From an uncultured Saprospiraceae bacterium (GTDB lineage Bacteria > Bacteroidota > Bacteroidia > Chitinophagales > Saprospiraceae): a DNA stretch of 12,007 nucleotides. The DNA is taken from assembly GCA_937930625.1 (NCBI GenBank), contig CALHBW010000502.1, forward strand, positions 1 to 12,007, written 5' to 3'. Positions 1 through 6,970 of the stretch are shown one piece after another. Within the stretch, counting starts at the first letter, position 1. Every line of letters begins with the position of its first letter. Position numbers and translations under genes: made by a program. The notes under the pieces are model-generated. The model worked only from the letters and a program-made list of their open reading frames with translations, ran no database searches and was not told the DNA's origin.

Positions 1-40
1 CGTAGCGTCGGCACTCTTACGCGATGGTGCCGACGCTACG
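1..40. repeat. Perfect 14-bp inverted repeat (REP-like)
   Basis: Positions 1-14 (CGTAGCGTCGGCAC) are the exact reverse complement of 27-40, with a 12-nt loop. The CGTAGCG ends recur in the spacers near 10089-10116 and 11206-11318, so this belongs to a dispersed palindromic repeat family. It may mark the 3' end of a gene lying to the left of the window, because the related copies start at stop codons. That last point is inference. Confidence 0.75.
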
Positions 41-75
41 CGCCTTTGAAGGTAGAGGCTTAGTCCACACCGTTA

Positions 76-119
76 CAAATGGGGTCGGTGCTATGCACCT
101 TTTCGTTACCACCGATTTG
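76..119. repeat. Second REP-like imperfect palindrome
   Basis: The core GGTGC-TAT-GCACC at 87-99 is a perfect short hairpin. It is framed by CAAAT (76-80) and ATTTG (115-119), which are complementary. With 1-40 it forms a repeat cluster before the gene-free stretch. It is probably a non-coding dispersed repeat, and no mobile-element protein lies next to it. Confidence 0.5.
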
Positions 120-139
120 TGATACACTCAATTTTATTT

Positions 140-169
140 GAAGTCGCGGTTGAAATTGAAGTTGAAATT
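140..169. repeat. Hexamer tandem repeat, GAARTY-like
   Basis: Five consecutive six-base units read GAAGTC, GCGGTT, GAAATT, GAAGTT and GAAATT. The last units match closely and the first are degenerate. It is a short microsatellite-like array in non-coding DNA, comparable in style to the heptamer arrays elsewhere in the window. Confidence 0.5.
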
Positions 170-352
170 AATTACATATTTTATTTATTTATCTTGTTAT
201 AAAAATCACGCTCAAAGTGAGATTACATAAGGCTTTTTTTTCATTTCTACCATTTTATCAAGATACATAATAACGTCAATACTACTATCTTATACACATA
301 TCGTACACTAATTTGATTCGAGATTTCTCTATCTACTTCAAATGTTTACAAT

Positions 353-388
353 AAGCTTACATAGTTTGCTTGCATAAGCTTTTTTTTT
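353..388 (+). terminator. Possible hairpin terminator
   Basis: AAGCTTA (353-359) pairs with TAAGCTT (375-381) across a 15-nt loop and runs directly into nine T's (380-388). The shape fits a Rho-independent terminator on the plus strand, but the stem is AT-rich and the loop long, so it would be weak. No gene that it would end is visible. It could be the 3' end of a small RNA. Confidence 0.3.
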
Positions 389-782
389 ATGGTTCATTTT
401 TTTATGTTTGCATTGTATTTATATGTAAAATTATTTTTTTAGACAAGACAGAACTATTTTATGAAAGTTGTCGTCTAATAGACTGACACACTCATCTTGT
501 ATGCGCTAATTCACCTTGCACTTGTGCATACTACCAACCAAAACCAAATCCAAAATTACCATATAACTGAGTTCACCAAAACAAAAAATAAGCTGTTTAT
601 GTCATGGGAAAGACATAAGTTAAGTTGTATTAGGTATTTGGGTGACTTTGCATTATATTTAAGTCTTTATGTAGGCGTAAATACTTGTAAATCCACTCAT
701 TGTCCTTCAAATTGCGGAATAATCCGCTAGCTTAAGAAGTTTCTTATCATAAGTTTCAAATTCTAATGTAAGTATGTATTTC

Positions 783-803
783 TTGGAATTTGGGATTTGG
801 GTA
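783..803. repeat. Heptamer tandem repeat TTGGRAT x3
   Basis: Three consecutive heptamers read TTGGAAT, TTGGGAT and TTGGGTA. It is a short array with a 7-base period in non-coding DNA about 90 bases before the C25 peptidase gene. The same period recurs downstream of that gene (5548-5585) and in the ferredoxin leader (6087-6145). Confidence 0.55.
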
Positions 804-830
804 TAAGGAATCTCTAAAAGATTATTCATG

Positions 831-859
831 GGCTTTAAACTCCCAGGTTAAAGCCTTTT
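831..859 (+). repeat. Hairpin upstream of the C25 peptidase gene
   Basis: GGCTTTAA (831-838) pairs perfectly with TTAAAGCC (848-855), with a 9-nt loop, followed by TTTTA. It may be a repeat family member, a weak terminator, or a structured leader for the gene starting at 895. The 36-base distance from the hairpin T's to the ATG leaves little room for a promoter between them. No clear TAnnTTTG box is seen there. Confidence 0.5.
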
Positions 860-894
860 ACACTAACATATAAATTGATTAAAAACTCAACTTT

Positions 895-3800
895 ATGAAA
901 AGGCTATTAAGCACTACTCTTCTAAGTTTTTTGTTTTTGTTCAGCACATTGCAAGCCCAGATGATTATCAACGGGCAAACGCTTTACGGAAACGAATGGA
1001 TTAATCACAGTCAGGATTATTACAAACTATATGTCCATGAAGATGGAATGTATCGTATCTCTCAACAAGCCCTGGTTGATGCCGGAGTTCCTGTAGGAGC
1101 TATCAATGCCGGAGATTTTCAACTATACGCTATGGGTAGTCAAGTACCCATATACGCAAGTACAGGTGGCTCGCTCAGTAGCAGCGATTACATTGAGTTT
1201 TACGGTGAAGAAAATTTGGGTGAAATGGATAAACACCTATATGCTTCACCCGACGACATTTTCAACCCTTACTATAGCATGTTCACGGATACTACAGCAT
1301 ATTTCCTAACTTGGGGAAGTGGCAGTAATAATCACATTCAGGATGCTCCAAACAACCTTGTTGGGCTACCGGCAGCGGAGCCTTATTTTATGGATCAGGT
1401 TGTAGAAACATTTACCACCAGTCAAAAGAAATACCACAGAGGTGAGCCTTATGGCGGTCTTTATGAGTCTCGTTTCTCTGCGGGTGAAGGTTTTGGCTAC
1501 AAGCTCACCCAAACTACACCGGGCAGCGTGACTATAAGCGACCTTTATACAGGCGGTCCCGACGCAGAATTGAGCGTCAGACTTGCATCTGCCGGTGCAG
1601 GTGCCAATCACCACTTACAGATTTCGGTTAATGGTGCAGCCGTAGCAATTGATTCTGCTACTTTTTACAATTATGTACACCGTCAAGTGAATGAAAACAT
1701 CTCTACGAGTATGTTGAATAATGGAGTAAATGCACTTGAAGTAAAAGGTTTACTGGGCACATCCGACCAATATGCGACTTCTTTTATGAGAATCACGTAT
1801 CCGCGTCAATTTAGCCTTGGTAATGCCGACAACTTTAAATTCAATATTCCCGCCGATCCATCCAGTAAAAAATATTTGGAAATCACGAATTTCAATCATG
1901 GCGGCGTAGCACCTATATTGTATGATTTGACGAATGGTTTGCGTATCACTACAGCATTGAGTGGAAGTACTGTAAGAGTAGCTCTGCCACCTTCAGCGAG
2001 CGACCGCGAATTAGTATTGGTGAGTGAAAACCACACCCGTACAATGCTTGTGCCAAACGAGGTGAACTTCGTTGACTATTCTACGGCTATTAATCAGGGT
2101 GACTACATTATCATTTCCAATCCTATTTTGATGGACGATGGTGCAGGTAATAATTACGTTCAGCAATATGCTGACTATCGTTCTGCCGATTATCAAACTA
2201 TCATAATTACTACCGACCAATTATACGACCAATTCGCATACGGTATCAGTCGCCACTCCCAATCGGTGCGTAACCTCACAGGTTATTCATTAGCCAATTG
2301 GACACCGCGTCCGCAATACATGTTTATGATTGGTAAATCGCGTCCGTATTATTCTGTCCGTAAAAACTGGAATAAGCAACCTGCTTTCACCACGACATTC
2401 GGACACGAGCCATCGGATATGTTGCTCACTGCGACTATTCAATCTGATGCCCCACGATTGGCTTTTGGTAAATTACCGGTAACTAAACCCGAGCAAATTG
2501 CGACTTACCTCAATAAAATGATGATTTATGAAAATACAAACGCCACTTTGCCACAAACGATTGAAGAAAAAGAATGGAGAAAAAGAGTTATCCACATGGG
2601 GGGGGGTGACCAAAATATCCAATCTACCATCGTTAATAATTTAGGTAACTACGAGGCACAAATATCCGATGAATATTATGGTGCAAATGTGGAATCCTTC
2701 ATTCAAAATAGTTCCGAACCTACAATAGGTTCAGCCAGCCAGAGGCTAGACTCATTGATTGGTGAAGGTGCTTCCTTACTGACTTTCTACGGACACTCTA
2801 CACCAAGTAACATTGATTTCAACTTGAAATTACCGGGAGAGTATGATAATGTCAATAAATTTCCCGTGTTCTTCTCGCTTGGTTGTTATAATGGACAGAT
2901 TCATACCAAAACCTTTGGTATGAGTGAGCAGTTTGTATTTGAACCAGACAGAGGAACAATTGCGTTTCTGGCAACTATCGGACTTTCAAGCCTCGGCGCA
3001 TTGGATGTTTTTGCCGATGCTTTTTATCTCAAAATGGCGAAAGATAATTATGGCGAAGGTATTGGAGATATTACACAAGCAGCGGTTGCTTCTCTCTCAG
3101 AAGACCCGAATGTGTATAACCGTATCGTATATCAACAAATGACCGTCAATGGCGACCCCGCCGTAAGACTCAATAACGATATTGCACCGGATTATACCGT
3201 AAGAGAATCAGCATTCGAGTTCGGACCAGAAGAGCCAAAGTCGTCTGAAGAAATTGAACTTTCATTCAACTTGGTCAATCTGGGTAGAACCGACAATACG
3301 CAAATTCGTGTACTTATAGAAAGAGTTTTGCCCGATGGCAGTACAATAACCGTACTTAGCGACTTGGTAGATGGACCTGCTTTTGAAGAAACATATACCT
3401 ATACTATACCACCTCTTCTTGATGCCATAGGTATGAATGAATTTATTGTTACAGTAGATTCAGATGATGTGGTGATTGAATTGCCCGACCCTTCGGCAGA
3501 AAACAATAATACAGGTTCAGCAACTGTATTCGTATATGCAGATGTAGTAACACCTATTGCACCCGGAGATTATAGCATACAGCCTGATGCCAATAATATT
3601 ACCTTAGAGGCACAAATCAATGCGCCGTACACCAATCAGAATCTCACGTATTATATTGAAATCGACACAACTGAAACATACGATAGTCCGCTATATCAAT
3701 CTACATCTATCCAACAAACAGGTGGTGTATTGAATTGGGATCCTCCTGTAAGTTATACGAATGAAACAGTATATTACTGGCGTGTAAGAGTAGAAGCTGC

Positions 3801-5544
3801 TGATGTACCTAATGCTGCCGGATGGCAAAATATGTCATACGTATATGTTGATGGTGAATATCCGGGTTGGAATCAATCACACCATTACCAATTCCTTGAT
3901 GATCGTTATCCGAATACTTTAGTTTATAATGATGATACTCGCGAATTTGAATTTGTCAGTGGCGGTATTGAAGTTATAGTCAACAATGCACACTTCGGAG
4001 TATTGGATGACAGTAAAATTGTTTATTCTATTGCAGGGGAACGAATTTACGATATGGAACCCTGCGAACAAAATCTACAAGGTATCTATATCGCACTCTT
4101 AGATGAAAATGGCGATCCGATATGGAACGACCAAGTAGATGCGGTTAACGATGTTGGGCAGTATGGTACATTCTTATGTGCGAATACACGACCTGCATTT
4201 ACCTTCCTGACGGATACTCCGGCAGGACAACAAAATCTACAAAACTTCCTCAATAATACACTACCGACATTAACAGATGTGCATGACGTCATTATTTACA
4301 GTATGAATGACTATCAGCCGCAAACTTGGAATCAATCCTTGTTCAATGCTTTCAATACTTTGGGCGCAACAGGTTTGCAAAACGTCACAGCAGGTGTGCC
4401 GTATGCTGCATTGGTAGATTTAGAAAATAACACAGCACAGCAGGAAGTCGGCACTAGTGAAGGCGACATTATCGAAGGCGTCTTCGCCATCGCACAACCC
4501 TGGTATGAAGGTACCATGTCTTCTACGATTATCGGACCTGCATCTGAGTGGGGATCCCTACAATGGGGAACTACTGACCAAGAAGATCACGACATTGCAT
4601 ACGTCAATGTATATGGTATTGATGCCAATGGCAATCGTAGTACCCAACCAATAATTAGCCAAATTACGGCTGATGAACTTATTTTTGACCAAAACAACGC
4701 AATAGATCCGGCTCAGTATCCATACATACAATTGGAGTATTATACTTCTGATGATGTCAATAATACACCTGCTCAATTGGACTTCTGGAGAGTCATTTAT
4801 GAAGAAACTCCTTGTTATCAGTTGAATATCACAGCTATACTCGAAGGTGCTTACGACAATGCCAGTGGTGATATGACGACTACATTGAGTAATAATCGTA
4901 AAATACTACCCGGACAAACGCCCATCAGTCCGCTCGTACCCGCTACACCGGCAGGACACCCATACTCGGTAGCTCCCTGGAATCACACAGGTACAGAGGG
5001 TGCAGGCTTCACTGATGCCAATTATACAGGTAATGAAGTAGATTGGATACTCGTTTCTATACGTACTTCTACATCCAAAACATCTGAAGAAGCCGCTGCT
5101 GCAGGGCTTTTGATGAAAGATGGTACAATTCATTTCTCGGCTGATTGCCCACTAGAGACTACCGCGTCGGGTCCGTTTTACATCGTTTTGGAGCATAGAA
5201 ATCACATGGGTATCATGACTCCACAGCCTGTAGATGTTGTCGATAAAGAACTTATTTACGACTTTACAGCACAAGATTCATACAGAGATGCCGCAGGTAC
5301 AGGTGTCGGGCAGAAAGAAATCGCACCGGGTGTATGGGTCATGCTTTCAGGAGATTTGGCACAAACAGGCGATATTGTCAGTTACGATATCACAGGTGCC
5401 GACAAAATCATCTGGACAGACGGTAACGGTAACTTCGATAGCTACCGCTACTCTGATGCTAACCTTGATGGTGATACCAATGGTTCTGATAAGATTTATT
5501 GGGAAATCAACAACGGTAAGAGTTCTCGTGTACCGAGACAGTAA
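895..5544 (+). CDS. Secreted C25-family (gingipain-like) cysteine peptidase
   Basis: This 1549-residue exported protein begins with a signal peptide (residues 1-21, hydrophobic core, cleavage expected after LQA). The peptidase core carries the C25 signatures HMGGGD (567-572), YGHS with catalytic His634, and SLGCYNG with catalytic Cys664. The 30-residue His-Cys spacing fits the gingipain fold. Downstream are a CARDB-like Ig module (about 773-880), a fibronectin-III-like stretch ending in a YYWRV motif (about 885-985), and a segment from 1063 recalling the ILEI/FAM3 domain (less certain). The end (1498-1549) is a dockerin-like pair of Asp/Asn-rich loops with the EF-hand pattern D1521-N1523-D1525-D1532. 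No usual type IX secretion C-terminal sorting domain is evident. The family includes PorU, the type IX sortase. The length and end suggest a secreted protease or adhesin relative instead, and no porV lies beside it. The ATG at 895 gives the intact signal peptide. A run of nine G's lies in the HMGGGD codons. Confidence 0.88.
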   Translation: MKRLLSTTLLSFLFLFSTLQAQMIINGQTLYGNEWINHSQDYYKLYVHEDGMYRISQQALVDAGVPVGAINAGDFQLYAMGSQVPIYASTGGSLSSSDYIEFYGEENLGEMDKHLYASPDDIFNPYYSMFTDTTAYFLTWGSGSNNHIQDAPNNLVGLPAAEPYFMDQVVETFTTSQKKYHRGEPYGGLYESRFSAGEGFGYKLTQTTPGSVTISDLYTGGPDAELSVRLASAGAGANHHLQISVNGAAVAIDSATFYNYVHRQVNENISTSMLNNGVNALEVKGLLGTSDQYATSFMRITYPRQFSLGNADNFKFNIPADPSSKKYLEITNFNHGGVAPILYDLTNGLRITTALSGSTVRVALPPSASDRELVLVSENHTRTMLVPNEVNFVDYSTAINQGDYIIISNPILMDDGAGNNYVQQYADYRSADYQTIIITTDQLYDQFAYGISRHSQSVRNLTGYSLANWTPRPQYMFMIGKSRPYYSVRKNWNKQPAFTTTFGHEPSDMLLTATIQSDAPRLAFGKLPVTKPEQIATYLNKMMIYENTNATLPQTIEEKEWRKRVIHMGGGDQNIQSTIVNNLGNYEAQISDEYYGANVESFIQNSSEPTIGSASQRLDSLIGEGASLLTFYGHSTPSNIDFNLKLPGEYDNVNKFPVFFSLGCYNGQIHTKTFGMSEQFVFEPDRGTIAFLATIGLSSLGALDVFADAFYLKMAKDNYGEGIGDITQAAVASLSEDPNVYNRIVYQQMTVNGDPAVRLNNDIAPDYTVRESAFEFGPEEPKSSEEIELSFNLVNLGRTDNTQIRVLIERVLPDGSTITVLSDLVDGPAFEETYTYTIPPLLDAIGMNEFIVTVDSDDVVIELPDPSAENNNTGSATVFVYADVVTPIAPGDYSIQPDANNITLEAQINAPYTNQNLTYYIEIDTTETYDSPLYQSTSIQQTGGVLNWDPPVSYTNETVYYWRVRVEAADVPNAAGWQNMSYVYVDGEYPGWNQSHHYQFLDDRYPNTLVYNDDTREFEFVSGGIEVIVNNAHFGVLDDSKIVYSIAGERIYDMEPCEQNLQGIYIALLDENGDPIWNDQVDAVNDVGQYGTFLCANTRPAFTFLTDTPAGQQNLQNFLNNTLPTLTDVHDVIIYSMNDYQPQTWNQSLFNAFNTLGATGLQNVTAGVPYAALVDLENNTAQQEVGTSEGDIIEGVFAIAQPWYEGTMSSTIIGPASEWGSLQWGTTDQEDHDIAYVNVYGIDANGNRSTQPIISQITADELIFDQNNAIDPAQYPYIQLEYYTSDDVNNTPAQLDFWRVIYEETPCYQLNITAILEGAYDNASGDMTTTLSNNRKILPGQTPISPLVPATPAGHPYSVAPWNHTGTEGAGFTDANYTGNEVDWILVSIRTSTSKTSEEAAAAGLLMKDGTIHFSADCPLETTASGPFYIVLEHRNHMGIMTPQPVDVVDKELIYDFTAQDSYRDAAGTGVGQKEIAPGVWVMLSGDLAQTGDIVSYDITGADKIIWTDGNGNFDSYRYSDANLDGDTNGSDKIYWEINNGKSSRVPRQ
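2598..2606 (+). repeat. Nine-G homopolymer inside the peptidase gene
   Basis: An uninterrupted run of nine G's spans the Met568 and Gly569-571 codons of the C25 peptidase. It stands out in an AT-rich gene. Slippage by one base would end the protein before the catalytic His634 and Cys664. The glycines themselves look family-typical, so only the choice of GGG codons is unusual. Confidence 0.8.
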
Positions 5545-5547
5545 TTT

Positions 5548-5585
5548 GAGACGAGAGACTTGAGATAAGAGACGTGAGATGCGAG
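5548..5585. repeat. Heptamer tandem repeat GAGANNN x5
   Basis: Five consecutive heptamers read GAGACGA, GAGACTT, GAGATAA, GAGACGT and GAGATGC, then GAG. The array begins four bases after the peptidase stop codon and ends before the terminator, so it should be transcribed as 3' UTR. It has GAGA conserved and the other three positions free, like the short tandemly repeated elements of some bacterial genomes. Its last bases also form a small hairpin GCGAG/CTCGC at 5581-5595. Confidence 0.8.
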
Positions 5586-5612
5586 TTTTTACTCGCTCTC
5601 ACAAATATTCAT

Positions 5613-5647
5613 AAAAAAAGCGAATCCGGTTGGATTCGCTTTTTTTT
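5613..5647. terminator. Bidirectional Rho-independent terminator
   Basis: GCGAATCC (5620-5627) pairs perfectly with GGATTCGC (5632-5639) around a GGTT loop. Seven A's precede the stem and eight T's follow it. It therefore works on both strands, ending the C25 peptidase transcript from the left and the ferredoxin transcript from the right. Confidence 0.92.
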
Positions 5648-5659
5648 ATGTCGTAATTT

Positions 5660-5680
5660 AAATTCGCCTTCAGCGAATTT
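5660..5680. repeat. Hairpin downstream of the ferredoxin gene
   Basis: AAATTCGC (5660-5667) pairs with GCGAATTT (5673-5680) around CTTCA. Its GCGAAT core echoes the neighbouring terminator stem. It lies in the 3' region of the minus-strand ferredoxin transcript and may add to termination or message stability. Confidence 0.5.
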
Positions 5681-5704
5681 TCATTTAAACTTAACCGCTT
5701 GCAC

Positions 5705-5728
5705 GGACAGGTCGCGACCTGTCCCCTA
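5705..5728. repeat. 20-bp perfect palindrome at the ferredoxin stop codon
   Basis: Positions 5705-5724 form a perfect palindrome centred on GGTCGCGACC. The adjoining CCTA (5725-5728) holds the minus-strand TAG stop of the ferredoxin gene. Read on the minus strand the unit is TAGGGGACAGG..., a type of dispersed repeat. GGACAG also occurs in the repeats at 10114-10191 (as CTGTCC). Confidence 0.7.
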
Positions 5729-6079
5729 CCCCGCAGGATGCAAAATGCCTTGACGTTCAAGCAATTGTTCCTCCGTCTCTTCTCGGTCGGGGTCAGGCAC
5801 ACAGCAATCTACCGGACAAACGGCAGCGCACTGCGGTTCTTCGTGAAAGCCCTTACATTCTGTACACTTTTCCGGTACAATGTAATAAATATCATCATCA
5901 ACAGGTGCTTGGGAGGCATCTACAGATACCATCGTGCCGTCTTCGCGCGGCAACTCACCTTGTACACTCGTACCTTCTTTAAACGCCCATTCTACACCAC
6001 CTTCATAGATAGCAGTGTTCGGACATTCCGGCTCACAAGCTCCACAGTTGATACATTCGTCTGTTATAAAAATCGCCAT
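5726..6079 (-). CDS. 2[4Fe-4S] dicluster ferredoxin
   Basis: A 117-residue cytoplasmic electron carrier. The first cluster motif is C9-x2-C12-x2-C15-x3-C19-P. The second is C72-x2-C75-x8-C84-x3-C88-P. The eight-residue gap in the second motif is the hallmark of Allochromatium vinosum-type ferredoxins. Between the motifs lies an acidic insert of about 50 residues, and an acidic tail follows. Beyond the eight ligands there are extra cysteines at 92 and 93. The redox partner is not shown. From memory, in many Bacteroidota this gene sits next to an acyl-CoA reductase gene. Here such a gene is found about 3 kb away, facing the other way (9066-10091). The TAG stop lies at the edge of a palindromic repeat. 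A predicted promoter at 6214-6221 would give a leader of about 130 nt. Confidence 0.93.
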   Translation of the reverse strand: MAIFITDECINCGACEPECPNTAIYEGGVEWAFKEGTSVQGELPREDGTMVSVDASQAPVDDDIYYIVPEKCTECKGFHEEPQCAAVCPVDCCVPDPDREETEEQLLERQGILHPAG

Positions 6080-6086
6080 TATTTAG

Positions 6087-6145
6087 TTAATTCGTTATTC
6101 GTGTATTTGTTAACTCGTTATTTGCTATTCATTATCCGTTAATTA
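6087..6145. repeat. Degenerate 7-8 bp tandem repeat in the ferredoxin leader
   Basis: Plus-strand units read TTAATTCG, TTATTCG, TGTATTTG, TTAACTCG, TTATTTG, CTATTCA, TTATCCG and TTAATTA, eight in a row with a TTATTCG-like consensus. The array begins eight bases upstream of the ferredoxin start and fills much of its predicted 5' leader. Unit length drifts between 7 and 8 bases. Confidence 0.65.
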
Positions 6146-6213
6146 TTATTTGGACAAATGAATCACGCTCTTACTAACGAGTTTTTTTCGTAAAAAGTTT
6201 ATTTTTTGCGGTG

Positions 6214-6221
6214 CAAAAATA
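6214..6221 (-). promoter_or_regulatory. Predicted Bacteroidota -7 element for the ferredoxin gene
   Basis: On the minus strand this reads TATTTTTG, an exact match to the TAnnTTTG -7 consensus of Bacteroidota. It is followed by CACCGC. Transcription would start a few bases on, near 6207, about 130 nt before the ferredoxin ATG. No clear -33 element was identified. Confidence 0.55.
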
Positions 6222-6329
6222 AGGTATTTTGATTGAAAATTGAGTAATTTCGGATTTTTAGCAAATGTAATAATACCTAATGCAACGTAGAAAAATCAAT
6301 GTAATTGAGCTTTATTCAAAATTTTACCT

Positions 6330-6336
6330 TATTTTG
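6330..6336 (+). promoter_or_regulatory. Possible promoter of the DUF262/ATPase cassette
   Basis: TATTTTG resembles the TAnnTTTG -7 element but is one base short. A TTG at 6305-6307 lies at about the right distance for a -33 box. It would give a leader of roughly 30 nt before the ATG at 6373. Confidence 0.35.
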
Positions 6337-6372
6337 CATATAAATGGTTACGTTTAAATCAATTCAAAATTA

Positions 6373-6897
6373 ATGGTCGAAAGTCCTACAAATATTAATC
6401 AAACAGGAAAGGTCACAAAGGAGTCCAATGTTGATGTCATTAACAAAGTTCCTTTCAATCCTAATGATATTGTTGTTAATACGCCCACACTGAATATGGG
6501 AGACATCATTGACCGTTTGGAGCATGGAGAAATAAAGTTAAATAGTAAATTTCAATGTTCTTCGAATTTATGGAACACCACAAAAAAAAGTCGATTCATT
6601 GAGTCCATATTACTGAAATTACCTGTTCCCGCTTTCTATTTCGTTTGGGATGACGATGATTCATGGGAAATTATTGACGGTTTACAGCGAATAAGTGCAA
6701 TTAAAAGTTTTGTAATTGATAAAAAATTAGAACTCGAAAATCTTGAATTTTTAAAAGAATATAATAAATGTAAATTCGATAATTTGCCACGTACACTTCA
6801 ACGAAGAATAAAAATTTTCTCAATTACAGCTAATATACTCGGAAAAGGTACACCTGATACGGTAAAGTATAATATTTTCAATCGTATTAACAGTTGA
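6373..6897 (+). CDS. Truncated DUF262 (GmrSD/ParB-like) protein
   Basis: This 174-residue open frame matches the N-terminal part of DUF262 proteins. They have a ParB/sulfiredoxin-like fold, act as NTP-dependent nucleases in GmrSD-type modified-DNA restriction, and occur in several defence loci. Visible signatures are KFQ....LW (59-67, the usual Arg of FQR replaced), RFIESILLKLPVPAFYF (74-90) and the nucleotide-binding IDGLQR (101-106). FNRINS (169-174) is then cut by a TGA where the family reads RIN-T-GG. The frame continues past the TGA with KLNPKELL, which matches the next conserved block, and ends at 6963. Family members usually run well beyond 300 residues, so the C-terminal part is missing. 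The gene is probably a pseudogene or a decayed member of the cassette. The ATG at 6373 is the most upstream plausible start. Confidence 0.75.
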   Translation: MVESPTNINQTGKVTKESNVDVINKVPFNPNDIVVNTPTLNMGDIIDRLEHGEIKLNSKFQCSSNLWNTTKKSRFIESILLKLPVPAFYFVWDDDDSWEIIDGLQRISAIKSFVIDKKLELENLEFLKEYNKCKFDNLPRTLQRRIKIFSITANILGKGTPDTVKYNIFNRINS

Positions 6898-6963
6898 AAA
6901 TTAAATCCGAAAGAGTTACTAAAAGATTTAAAGTTATCAATGAAATTATTCAAGCAATACTAA
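6898..6963 (+). pseudogene. Remnant of the DUF262 gene beyond the premature stop
   Basis: In frame with the upstream ORF, 21 codons follow the TGA before a TAA at 6961-6963. The first residues, KLNPKELL, fit the DUF262 block that normally follows RINTGG. The remainder (KDLKLSMKLFKQY) is not recognisable. The remnant ends seven bases before the ATPase ATG, so the rest of the domain seems to have been deleted. Confidence 0.55.
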
Positions 6964-6970
6964 ACCAAGC

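Larger units (their letters stand above)
121..894. other. Gene-free AT-rich spacer
   Basis: I see no credible protein or RNA gene in these roughly 770 bases. The only moderately long open frame (about 77 codons from a TTG near 497) has no recognisable features. The stretch holds a short hexamer array (140-169), a hairpin followed by nine T's (353-388), a heptamer array (783-803) and a hairpin just upstream of the peptidase gene (831-859). An unrecognised small RNA cannot be excluded. Confidence 0.6.

Noticed and set aside
1..120. CRISPR or tRNA-like structure suggested by the palindromes
   Set aside because: There are no regularly spaced direct repeats, no cloverleaf and no cas genes. The palindromes match dispersed repeats elsewhere in the window.
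497..730. 77-codon open frame in the left spacer
   Set aside because: It starts with TTG, has no recognisable domain, signal or ribosome context, and its composition is that of the surrounding AT-rich spacer. It is probably chance.
895..5544. Calling this gene porU (type IX secretion sortase)
   Set aside because: The C25 core fits, but the 1549-residue length, adhesion-type modules, dockerin-like end and absence of a porV neighbour make a general C25 peptidase call safer.
5699..6142. 147-codon frame antisense to the ferredoxin gene
   Set aside because: The opposite strand encodes a ferredoxin with all eight cluster cysteines, so this frame is a shadow of that gene.
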